Shown: positions 20,445-28,143 of the stretch, piece by piece | Position numbering within the stretch: position 1 is the stretch's first letter | Layout: every line of letters starts with the position of its first letter | Source of the DNA: Kutzneria chonburiensis | GTDB lineage: Bacteria > Actinomycetota > Actinomycetes > Mycobacteriales > Pseudonocardiaceae | Reading direction: 5' to 3' | Assembly: GCF_028622115.1 (NCBI RefSeq) | Contig: NZ_CP097263.1 | Coordinates: 2,046,001-2,110,000, forward strand | Length of the DNA: 64,000 nt | The notes under the pieces: generated by a model | Told to the model about the DNA's origin: nothing | Database searches by the model: none | Seen by the model: the letters and a program-made list of their open reading frames with translations, nothing else | Program-made: the position numbers and the translations under genes

Positions 20445-21131
20445 TCACCAGTCGGTCTGCTTGCCGTGCCGGAGAAAGGCGCCGGTGGGCCCGTCATCGG
20501 GCAGCTGGGCCGCGTCGACGATGTCGGCCGAGGCGTCCCAGGCCGAACGGTGCGCCTGCGGGGCCATCCGGGTCTTCACCAGTCCGGGATTGACCGCGTT
20601 GACCAGCACCCCGGTGCCTTTCGTGGCGGTGGCCAGCAGCTGCATGACGCCGTTGACCGCGGTCTTGGACAGCGAATAGGCCGGCGCGCCGGGGAACAGG
20701 CCGTTGGTGAACGAGCCGGTGCCGCTGGACACGAACACCACCCGGCCCCAGCCCCGCTCGACCATCGCCGGCACGAACGCCTGCGAAACCCGAAGCGCGC
20801 CAAGGGCATTGACGGTGAGATGCCGGTGCACCACGTCGATCGGCACGGTCAGCGGGTCGTAGCCCTGGTCCGACATGATGCCGGCGTTGTTGACCAGCAC
20901 GTCCACCGGTCCGGCCAGCTTGACCGCCCGCTGCACGCTCTCGTCGTCGGTGACGTCGAGCTCGATGCCGGTCGCGCCGTCGCCCAGCTCCTCGGCCACG
21001 TCCCTGGCGTCGCGGCCGTCCCGGCCGGCGACCACCACCCGCAGCCCCAGTCCGTGCAGCCGCCGGGCCACGGCCCGGCCCAGTCCCCGATTCGCGCCCG
21101 TGACCAGCGCCGATCGTGCGGTGTCCACCAT
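20445..21131 (-). CDS. SDR family oxidoreductase
   Basis: 228 residues: TGANRGLGRA, NNAGI and YSLSK motifs. It resembles general SDRs more than the three MDLxL-type SDRs of the cluster. It is divergent from the glycosyltransferase (126-nt gap) and 77 nt upstream of the cyclase-cupin-KS-alpha operon on the same strand, so it may be co-transcribed with it. Substrate unknown. Confidence 0.85.
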   Translation of the reverse strand: MVDTARSALVTGANRGLGRAVARRLHGLGLRVVVAGRDGRDARDVAEELGDGATGIELDVTDDESVQRAVKLAGPVDVLVNNAGIMSDQGYDPLTVPIDVVHRHLTVNALGALRVSQAFVPAMVERGWGRVVFVSSGTGSFTNGLFPGAPAYSLSKTAVNGVMQLLATATKGTGVLVNAVNPGLVKTRMAPQAHRSAWDASADIVDAAQLPDDGPTGAFLRHGKQTDW

Positions 21132-21257
21132 GCCGACATGGTGGCGACGGCCGGTTGTCGGCCGCTGGGCGCGACCACCAGCCCGGCCCGATCCTGGCCC
21201 CATCCGCCGCTGCGACGGTGGCCGGGCGAGGTCCGCTGGCCTGGGAGGACGAGACAG

Positions 21258-22445
21258 ATGCGCGTGTTGTTCACGACCTGGGCCTGGCCGTCGCACCTGG
21301 CCGCGATGACCCCGCTGGCCTGGGCGTTCCAGTCCGCCGGGCACGAGGTCCTGGTGGCCGTGCAGCCCTCGCTGCTGCCGACGGCGGCGAAATGCGGCCT
21401 GTTGGCGCACCCCATCGGCGATGACGTCGACTCGGTGGCCATGGTCCGCCAGTACGTACTGCCCTCGGCTGCCGGCGGCACTGCGCCGAGTGGCGGCGGC
21501 AAGGGACCGCGCGCCCTCCAGATGTTCCTGGCCCACACCGAGGCGATGACCGACGATCTGGTCGAGGTGACCCGCCGCTGGGCCCCTGACTTCGTCGTCT
21601 TCGACACCACGACGTGGGCCGGCCCGATCGCCGCGGCGGCGGCCGGCGTGCCGCCGGTTCGACACCTGTACGGGCCGGATCTGTTGCTGCGAGCCGGAAA
21701 CCTGCTGCCCGAGCTGCTGGCCCCGATCGCCGATCGGCACGGCGTGTCGCACGTCGACCCGATGGCCGCGGTGGCCGTCGACCCGACCCCGCCGAGCCTG
21801 CGCTTCCCGGGCGGCGGCGACCGGATCACCATGCGCCACTTGCCGTTCACCATCGACAGTCGTCGGATCATCGACCCGCCCCCGGACACCGGCAAGCCCA
21901 GGGTGCTGGTCAGCTGGGGACACACCATCGCCAAGCTGGATCCCGCGCTGTTCCCGGTCGGCGACATCGTCCGCGGCCTCAAGGGCCTGGACGTCGTGGT
22001 GGCAATCTCGGCGGCGCAACGGGATCTGCTCGGCCCGCTGCCCGACGGCGTCACGGTGGTCGAAGACGTGCCGCTGGATCTGTTGCTGCCGCAGTGTCAA
22101 CTTCTGATCGGCCATGGCGGCGCTGCGACTGTCCTAACCGGACTGGCGCACGGGGTCCCGCAGCTACACGTGCCCCAGCTCCCCGACCACGCCGGCCATT
22201 CTGGCCGGGTGGAGGCGGCCGGCGCCGGCATCGTGCTCACCAGGGACGAGGCCGTGACGGGAGCGCTGCGCGTCGAGGTCGAGGAACTCCTTGCCGGCGA
22301 ACGGGAACGGGACAACGCCCGCCGGATCGCCGCCGAGATCGCCGCGTCGGCCACGCCGGCCGAGGTGGCCCGATCCCTGGTGGCGGCGGCGGAATCGGCC
22401 ACCATCGGCCTTGGATCGGCCCCACAGCCGGCTGCCACACACTGA
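21258..22445 (+). CDS. Glycosyltransferase, GT1 (macrolide-type GT-B fold)
   Basis: 395 residues with N-terminal 'RVLFTTWAWPSHLAAMTPLAWAFQSAGHEV' and the C-terminal sugar-nucleotide site 'LLIGHGGAATVLTGLAHGVPQL'. It should attach a sugar to a phenol or alcohol of the polyketide. No deoxysugar biosynthesis genes are in the window, so the donor may be a common UDP/dTDP-sugar or may be made elsewhere. It lies 4 nt before the AsnB-like gene, indicating one operon. Confidence 0.88.
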   Translation: MRVLFTTWAWPSHLAAMTPLAWAFQSAGHEVLVAVQPSLLPTAAKCGLLAHPIGDDVDSVAMVRQYVLPSAAGGTAPSGGGKGPRALQMFLAHTEAMTDDLVEVTRRWAPDFVVFDTTTWAGPIAAAAAGVPPVRHLYGPDLLLRAGNLLPELLAPIADRHGVSHVDPMAAVAVDPTPPSLRFPGGGDRITMRHLPFTIDSRRIIDPPPDTGKPRVLVSWGHTIAKLDPALFPVGDIVRGLKGLDVVVAISAAQRDLLGPLPDGVTVVEDVPLDLLLPQCQLLIGHGGAATVLTGLAHGVPQLHVPQLPDHAGHSGRVEAAGAGIVLTRDEAVTGALRVEVEELLAGERERDNARRIAAEIAASATPAEVARSLVAAAESATIGLGSAPQPAATH

Positions 22446-22449
22446 CGCC

Positions 22450-24294
22450 ATGTGCGGCATCACAGGATGGGTCGACTTCGAGCGGGACATGCGACTTGAG
22501 ACGAGCACCGTGCGCACGATGGCCGCCACCATGGCCAATCGCGGGCCGGACGCCGAGGGCGTGTGGGCGGACCGGCACGCGGCGCTCGGCTACCGTCGGC
22601 TGGCGGTGATCGACATCCCCGGCGGCAACCAGCCCATGGTGGCCGAGGAGTCGGGCCAGGTGCTGGCCGTGCTCGCCTACAACGGCGAGGTGTACAACTT
22701 CCGAACGCTGCGAACGGAACTGGAAGGCCGCGGCCACCGGTTCCGCACCGCCAGCGACACCGAGGTGGTGCTGCGGGCCTACCTCGAGTGGGGCGAGGAC
22801 TGCGCGGAGCGCCTCGAAGGCATGTACGCCTTCGCGGTCTGGGACCCGCGCAACGACACGCTGCTGCTGGCCCGCGACCGGCTCGGCGTGAAACCCCTGC
22901 TGTACGCCAAGACCGGCAACGGTGTGGTGTTCGGCTCGGAGGCCAAGGCGCTGCTGGCCCACCCGCAGATGGACGCCGTGGTCGACGCCGAGGGCCTGGC
23001 CGAGCTGCTGGGCTACATCGCCACTCCGGGCCACGCCGTCTACCGCGGCATGCACGAGGTCCAGCCGGGACACGTCGTCACGGTCAAGGCCGGCCGGATC
23101 ACCGCGCGGCGCTACTGGTCGCTGCCGGCCATGGAGCACACCGACGACTGGGACACCACGGTGTCCACGGTCCGCGAGCTGCTGGCCGAATCGGTGTCCG
23201 CCCACCTGGTCTCCGACGTGCCGCTGTGCACGCTGCTGTCCGGCGGCCTGGACTCCAGCGCGATCGTCGCCCTGGCCGCGAAGGCGACCGGCGCCAAGCC
23301 GACCACCTTCGCCGTCGACTTCGAAGGCCACGAGAAGCGGTTCCGCAAGGACTTCTGGCACGAGGACCCGGACGCCCCGTTCGCCACCGCGGTCGCCGAG
23401 CACGTCGGCACCGACCACGAACGCGTGGTGCTCCAGACGAGCGACATGGTCGACCCGCTGGTCGAGGCGGCCGCGCTGCGCGCCCAGGACCTGCCGCGGC
23501 CGATCCCGGACATGGACCGCTCGCTGTTCCTGCTGCTGCGCTCGGTGCAGCAGCGGTCGAAGGTCGCCCTGATGGGGGAGATCGCCGACGAGCTGTTCGG
23601 CGGCTACAAGTCGTTCCGCGACCCCACGCTGGTCGACACCGGCAACTTCCCCTGGGTGAGCATGGGTTTCAAGGTCGCGCCGCACGGCATGGGCACCGGC
23701 CTGCTCGACCCGTCGCTGCTCAACAAGGTCGACGTCCGCGGCTACACCGCCGACCGGTACGCCGACACCCGGGCCGAAGTCCCGACCACGCCGGGGGAGT
23801 CGGCCGAGGACCGGGCCAAGCGCGGCATCAGCTACGCCCACCTGACCCGCTGGCTGCCGCTGCTGCTGACCCGTGACGACCGGCTGAGCATGGCCGTCGG
23901 CCTGGAACTGCGGGTGCCGTTCTGCGACCACCGGCTGGTCGAGTACGTGTTCAACATCCCGTGGTCGATGCAGACCGCCGACGACCGGGAGAAGAGCGTG
24001 CTCCGGGCCGCGGTCGCCGACCTGCTGCCGGAGCAGGTGCTCAACCGGCCCAAGAGCCCGTTCCCGGTCACCCAGGACCCCGGCTACGGCCAGGTGCTGC
24101 GGGAGCGGTTCGACGCCGTGGTGGCCGATCCGGCCAGCCCGGTGCGGCCGCTGCTGGACGGCCCGGCCGCCGCCGCGCTGCGCGACGAGCGCCGCCCGAT
24201 CGCGGTGGACGGCTGGGGCGAGCGCAGGAACGTCGAAATGGTGCTGCAACTGGACTCGTGGCTCCGCCACTACCGGGTTCGCCTGGACGTCTGA
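22450..24294 (+). CDS. Asparagine-synthetase-like glutamine amidotransferase
   Basis: 614 residues. The N-terminal Ntn glutaminase domain begins MCGITGW (Cys2 nucleophile), and the C-terminal ATP-pyrophosphatase domain has SGGLDSS near residue 263. It activates a carboxylate as acyl-AMP and amidates it. In aromatic PKS clusters (oxytetracycline, fredericamycin, xantholipin/lysolipin type) such enzymes form a primary amide or a lactam nitrogen, so the product probably contains nitrogen. It lies in an operon with glycosyltransferase, TenA-like, P450, ferredoxin and cyclase genes. Confidence 0.9.
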   Translation: MCGITGWVDFERDMRLETSTVRTMAATMANRGPDAEGVWADRHAALGYRRLAVIDIPGGNQPMVAEESGQVLAVLAYNGEVYNFRTLRTELEGRGHRFRTASDTEVVLRAYLEWGEDCAERLEGMYAFAVWDPRNDTLLLARDRLGVKPLLYAKTGNGVVFGSEAKALLAHPQMDAVVDAEGLAELLGYIATPGHAVYRGMHEVQPGHVVTVKAGRITARRYWSLPAMEHTDDWDTTVSTVRELLAESVSAHLVSDVPLCTLLSGGLDSSAIVALAAKATGAKPTTFAVDFEGHEKRFRKDFWHEDPDAPFATAVAEHVGTDHERVVLQTSDMVDPLVEAAALRAQDLPRPIPDMDRSLFLLLRSVQQRSKVALMGEIADELFGGYKSFRDPTLVDTGNFPWVSMGFKVAPHGMGTGLLDPSLLNKVDVRGYTADRYADTRAEVPTTPGESAEDRAKRGISYAHLTRWLPLLLTRDDRLSMAVGLELRVPFCDHRLVEYVFNIPWSMQTADDREKSVLRAAVADLLPEQVLNRPKSPFPVTQDPGYGQVLRERFDAVVADPASPVRPLLDGPAAAALRDERRPIAVDGWGERRNVEMVLQLDSWLRHYRVRLDV

Positions 24295-24305
24295 GAGAGG
24301 ATCGC

Positions 24306-24977
24306 ATGCTGCACAAGGAACTTCTCGCCATCGCCGAGCCGGCGCTGGAGAAGGTGCTGGACAATCCGTTCTGGGCGGGGCTGCGGGACGGCACACTGCC
24401 CCCCGAGGCGTTGCTGCACTTCGTCCGCCAGGACTCGGAGCACCTGCTGCCGACCTACGCGCGTGCCCTGCACCGCGTCGGCGCGGCCGCGCCCAAGGAC
24501 TCCCAGGCGCTGCTGTTCGGTCGCTCGGTCGTGGGCAGCCTCGAGGCCGCCACGCGGCTGCGGGCCCGCTACGAGGAGCTGTCCGAGGAGCTGGAGCTGC
24601 CGGCGCTGGGCACCGAGCCGACCCCGGTCGACCCGTACACCCACGGCTACATCAGCTCGCTGGCCGCGGCCAGCGCCACCTCGTTCGCCGCCGGTGTCGG
24701 CGCGCTGCTGCCGATGGTGTGGTTCAACGACAAGGTCAGCCTCGACCTGGTCGAGCGGCACAAGCTGGACTCCCGCTACGACAAGTGGATCGAGGCCTAC
24801 CTGCCGGGCCACGGCTACGCCCGCACCGTGCAGTGGTTCCTCGACCTGGCCGACGAGGTCGGCGAGAACTCCTCGCCCACCGAGCGGGACCGGCTGGTCG
24901 AGCAGTTCACCATCAGCACCCGCTACGAGTTTGTCTTCGCCCAGGCGTGCTGGCAGCAGCCGGCCTGGCCGGCCTGA
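24306..24977 (+). CDS. TenA/PqqC-like (haem-oxygenase fold) protein, copy 2
   Basis: 223 residues, clearly paralogous to the protein at 11092: 'VLDNPFWAGLRDGTLP', 'FVRQDSEHLLPTYARAL', 'ALLPMVWFN'. The TenA cysteine (LPC) is again Met, while the C-terminal Glu region (TRYEFVFAQACW) is kept. Two copies with the same substitution suggest a shared non-thiaminase role in this pathway, possibly as a heteromer. AGAGAGG lies before the ATG. Position between AsnB-like and P450 genes in one operon supports a tailoring job. Confidence 0.83.
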   Translation: MLHKELLAIAEPALEKVLDNPFWAGLRDGTLPPEALLHFVRQDSEHLLPTYARALHRVGAAAPKDSQALLFGRSVVGSLEAATRLRARYEELSEELELPALGTEPTPVDPYTHGYISSLAAASATSFAAGVGALLPMVWFNDKVSLDLVERHKLDSRYDKWIEAYLPGHGYARTVQWFLDLADEVGENSSPTERDRLVEQFTISTRYEFVFAQACWQQPAWPA

Positions 24978-24990
24978 GGAAAGGCGAGCC

Positions 24991-26187
24991 ATGACCACGG
25001 AAGCCCCTAGGTACCCGTTCGCCTGGGAACCGCCGATGCAGGTGCCGCAGGCCCTGCAGGGCCTGCACGACAAGTCGGCCGTCCAGGTCACGCTGCCCAG
25101 CGGGGACAAGGCGCTGCTGGTGACCCGCTACCGGGACGTCCGGTCGCTGTTCGCCGACCACCGGCTCAGCCGCAACATCGCCCGGCCCGACGCGGCCCGC
25201 ATCTCGGCCGACAACGACCTGTTCACCAACCCGCACATCGATCCCGACCCGCCCAAGCACACCCAGGTCCGCAGCCTGGTGACGCGGGCGTTCACCGCCC
25301 GGCGCATCGAGGGGCTGCGCCCGGTGGCCCAGGAGATCACCGACGAGCTGCTGGACGCCATGGAGGCGGGCCCCCGCCCGGCCGAGCTGAACGAGGCGTT
25401 CGCCTTCCCGCTGCCGATCCGCGTGATCTGCAAGCTGCTGGGCATCCCGCCGGAGGACCGCAGCCACTTCCGGGCCAGCGTCGACGGCTTCCTCTCGGTC
25501 AGCAAGCTGCCGCCGGACGAGGTGGCCAAGGCCCGTGGCGACCTGTTCCGCTACCTGGCCGAGCTCATCGAGTCCAAGCGGTCGACGCCGGGCGACGACC
25601 TGATCAGCGCGCTGATCAAGGTGCGGGACGAGGACGACAACCGGCTCAACGAGCACGAGCTGCACTTCTGGGTGACCGGCCTGCTCATCGCCGGCTACGT
25701 CACCACGGCCAGCCAGATCGGCACCGGCACGGCCGTGCTGCTGCACCACCCGGAGCTGGTCAAGGAGATCCGCGACGACTGGTCGCTGGTGCCGTCGGCG
25801 GTGGAGGAGCTGCTGCGGACCCAGATCATGGGCTCCTCGGTCGGCACCCTGCGCTACGCCATCGACGACATCCCGCTCACCGACGGCTCGGTCATCACCA
25901 AGGGCACCAGCGTGCTGCTGTCCGAGGAAGCGGCCAACATGGACCCGGAGGTGTTCGACCGGCCGTTCGAGATCGACATCCGGCGGACCGAGAACCACCA
26001 CATGACCTTCGGCGCCGGCCTGCACTACTGCGTCGGGGCCGCGCTGGCCCGGATGGAGCTCCAGGTGGCCACCGAGTCGCTGCTGCGCCGGTTCCCGGAC
26101 CTGCGCCTCGCGGTGCCCGGCGACCAGCTGCCGCGGGCGCTCGGCGGCTTCATGGAGGGCTTCACCGAGGTCCCGGTCGAATGGTGA
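24991..26187 (+). CDS. Cytochrome P450 with atypical I-helix
   Basis: 398 residues. The haem loop is FGAGLHYCVG with Cys347, the K-helix EELLR, and 'DPPKHTQVRSLVTRAFT' is typical. In the I-helix the usual AG(H/x)ETT is AGYVTT, so the conserved acid that aids O2 activation is Val. This may point to a radical coupling or ring-forming reaction rather than simple hydroxylation (inference). It overlaps the ferredoxin gene by one base (TGATG), so the pair probably work together. Confidence 0.92.
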   Translation: MTTEAPRYPFAWEPPMQVPQALQGLHDKSAVQVTLPSGDKALLVTRYRDVRSLFADHRLSRNIARPDAARISADNDLFTNPHIDPDPPKHTQVRSLVTRAFTARRIEGLRPVAQEITDELLDAMEAGPRPAELNEAFAFPLPIRVICKLLGIPPEDRSHFRASVDGFLSVSKLPPDEVAKARGDLFRYLAELIESKRSTPGDDLISALIKVRDEDDNRLNEHELHFWVTGLLIAGYVTTASQIGTGTAVLLHHPELVKEIRDDWSLVPSAVEELLRTQIMGSSVGTLRYAIDDIPLTDGSVITKGTSVLLSEEAANMDPEVFDRPFEIDIRRTENHHMTFGAGLHYCVGAALARMELQVATESLLRRFPDLRLAVPGDQLPRALGGFMEGFTEVPVEW

Positions 26188-26420
26188 TGCGGGTCGCGGC
26201 CAACCGGGAGACGTGCGTGGTGAGCAGCCTGTGCGTGTACCGCGCGCCGACGGTGTTCGCCCAGGACGACGACCTGGGCCAGGTCGTGGTGCTCGACGAG
26301 GAGCCCGGCGACGAGCTGCACGCGGCCGTTCGCCGGGCCGCTCGCGGCTGTCCGACCAAGTCGATCAAGGTGACCGAGCCGGACGGGTCCACCGTGGCCA
26401 GCGCGTTCGACTTCGACTAG
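26187..26420 (+). CDS. Ferredoxin, single [3Fe-4S]/[4Fe-4S] cluster
   Basis: 77 residues from the ATG overlapping the P450 stop (another ATG lies two codons earlier). Cysteines lie in C-x5-C (CVVSSLC) and later in 'ARGCPTKSI', the pattern of actinomycete [3Fe-4S] ferredoxins that pass electrons to P450s. It ends with an acidic tail. It may serve both P450s of the cluster. Confidence 0.9.
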   Translation: MRVAANRETCVVSSLCVYRAPTVFAQDDDLGQVVVLDEEPGDELHAAVRRAARGCPTKSIKVTEPDGSTVASAFDFD

Positions 26421-26430
26421 AGGGAGCACG

Positions 26431-26787
26431 ATGGCGATCGCGGCGATCAGGTACGACATCAAGGGCGGCTACGAGAAGGAGATCGAGGAGATCTTCGGCG
26501 GGTTCCGCCGGGTCGGCGCGGCCGACGTGCCCGGCAACCCCGGGACCCGCATCCTCGGCACCGCCCTGTTCATCCGGGACGACACCATGGTCCGGTTCAT
26601 CGAGTACGAGGGCGACCTCGACGTGGTGGCCCGGCACATGGCGAGCCACCCCGGCGTGCAGGAGATCGAGCGCAAGCTCGCGCCCTACCTGACCATTCCC
26701 CGGGACACCGGCACCGTGGACGGGTTCGTGGCCACGTTCCAACGCAGCCTGCTGCGGTGCATATCGCAGCTGTCGGTCAAGGAATGA
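26431..26787 (+). CDS. TcmI-family type II polyketide cyclase, copy 2
   Basis: 118 residues with the dimeric ferredoxin-like fold of TcmI/SchA-CurD cyclases: 'AIRYDIKGGYEKEIEEIFGGFRRV', 'GTALFIRDDTMVRFIEYEGD', a His in 'VARHMASHPGV', and 'LLRCISQLSV'. It is similar to the protein at 41121 and more distant from 20032. It probably closes one of the later rings. Last gene of the six-gene glycosyltransferase-to-cyclase operon, ending at a strong hairpin. Confidence 0.87.
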   Translation: MAIAAIRYDIKGGYEKEIEEIFGGFRRVGAADVPGNPGTRILGTALFIRDDTMVRFIEYEGDLDVVARHMASHPGVQEIERKLAPYLTIPRDTGTVDGFVATFQRSLLRCISQLSVKE

Positions 26788-26823
26788 CGAAAGAGGGGCC
26801 AGCCGCGCTGGCCCCTCTTTCGT
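26787..26823. terminator. Strong perfect hairpin terminator
   Basis: A perfect 17-bp stem ACGAAAGAGGGGCCAGC / GCTGGCCCCTCTTTCGT with a CGC loop, beginning at the last base of the cyclase stop codon. It separates the convergent cyclase and O-methyltransferase genes. Confidence 0.88.
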
Positions 26824-26946
26824 CACATGCGCTTCCCGCTTGTCGCCAGAGCACAAGTAGGAAGCGCATGTGGCATTACTGCCGGTGGGAGTTGCCACAT
26901 GCGCTTCCTATGTGGCACCAGACGCCACATGGGAAGCGCATGTGGC
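26824..26946. repeat. Four alternating copies of an inverted ~13-15-bp repeat
   Basis: The unit CACATGCGCTTCC occurs at 26824-26836 (plus), 26860-26874 (inverted), 26894-26908 (plus) and 26932-26946 (inverted). GCCACAT/ATGTGGC sequences flank the last copies. Adjacent copies can pair as hairpins, adding to the terminator just before. It lies between two convergent genes. It is too short and alternating to be a CRISPR array; it could be a stacked terminator or a remnant of small mobile repeats. Confidence 0.75.
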
Positions 26947-26963
26947 GCCACCCGGTTGGTGGC

Positions 26964-27980
26964 TCACTTGGCCTTGCGGCACACCACGATCGTGTCGAAG
27001 TCGCTCAGCGGCTCCTGCGTGATGGACTCGAAGCCGGCGGCGGTGGCGTGCTCCACCACCTCGGCGGCGGTGTACTCCGAGCCGCCGTCGGTCACCAGCA
27101 GCATGTCCAGGCTGATCACCAGGTTCTCCACGTGCCGCGGGTCCTCGTCGAGCATGCGGTCGTAGACGATCAGCGCGCCGCCCGGGTTGACCGCCCGGAA
27201 CGCCTTGGTGATCAGGTGGCCGCGCTGCTCGCGGTCCCAGTCGTGCAGGACGTGGCCGAGCACCACCACGTCGGCGTTGGGCAGCTCCCGCTCGAAGAAG
27301 CTGCCGCCGTGGAAGGTCAGCTTGTCGGTCAGCCCGAGCGCGGCCGCGTGCTCGTCGAAGAACGGCTCCATCTCCGGCAGGTCGAGCACGTTGCCGGCCA
27401 GGTGCGGCTGGGCCTTCACGATCTGGCTGCACAGGTTGCCCCGCGCGCCGCCCACGTCCAGCACGGAGGTGAAGTCCGACCAGTCGAACGCCTCGATCAG
27501 CGCCGGGCCGAGCACCTGGGTCAGCGCGTCCATCATGCCGATGAACTGGCGGAGGATATGGGGATTCTTGGTCACGGCGGTGAAGTCGGAGCCGGACTGC
27601 TGCTGGCCGGTGCGCAGCGCCTCGCCCAGCTTGCCCCACGCCGGGTACAGGTTCCGGTTGGACCGCTCCAGGAAGCCGCCGACGTAGGAGCTCTTGCCCC
27701 GCACCAGATAGCGGTCCGCGCCGGTGGCGTTGCCGTAGCGGCCCTCACCGTCGCGGACCAGCAGTTCCAGTGCTGTCAACAGGTTCAGGAAGTCGGACAA
27801 CCCCCGGCCATGCAGAGTCAGTCGAACGCGGATGTCCTCCTCGGTCAGTGGCCCGGTCTCGTGCAGCGTGTCGAACAAACCGAGCTCGACCGCGGTCAGC
27901 AGTGCCTTGGCGTCGCAGAAAGCGTTGCCCAGTCGGATGATCCCGGCGGGAGTGCCGGTGTCCTGCGCGATGCCTGTCAT
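26964..27980 (-). CDS. SAM-dependent O-methyltransferase
   Basis: 338 residues of the two-domain OMT family: N-terminal winged helix ('AKALLTAVELGLFDTLHETGPL') and Rossmann domain with 'VLDVGGARGNL'. The catalytic His is in 'LGHVLHDWDRE'. It resembles the OMTs at 29757 and 33750 (all begin with xAFxxAKxVLxxxELGLF), so these three seem to be local duplicates with different phenol targets. It is divergent from the flavin monooxygenase at 28144. Confidence 0.9.
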   Translation of the reverse strand: MTGIAQDTGTPAGIIRLGNAFCDAKALLTAVELGLFDTLHETGPLTEEDIRVRLTLHGRGLSDFLNLLTALELLVRDGEGRYGNATGADRYLVRGKSSYVGGFLERSNRNLYPAWGKLGEALRTGQQQSGSDFTAVTKNPHILRQFIGMMDALTQVLGPALIEAFDWSDFTSVLDVGGARGNLCSQIVKAQPHLAGNVLDLPEMEPFFDEHAAALGLTDKLTFHGGSFFERELPNADVVVLGHVLHDWDREQRGHLITKAFRAVNPGGALIVYDRMLDEDPRHVENLVISLDMLLVTDGGSEYTAAEVVEHATAAGFESITQEPLSDFDTIVVCRKAK

Positions 27981-28143
27981 CCGCGTCGTTCCTTTCCTGG
28001 TCGGTGTCCGTCACGCTGGCACGCCGGTGTGGGGCCGACTTGGGGCGCGGGTCCAGGACCGCCGGGCCACCACGGTGTCACCAGGATTTCCCGACCGGGG
28101 CACGGAATGCTCCTTCCGAGCTGGTCTACCCCAGGGAGTCGCC

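Noticed and set aside
26824-26946. Possible CRISPR array
   Set aside because: The repeats alternate in orientation, spacers are irregular and no cas genes are near.
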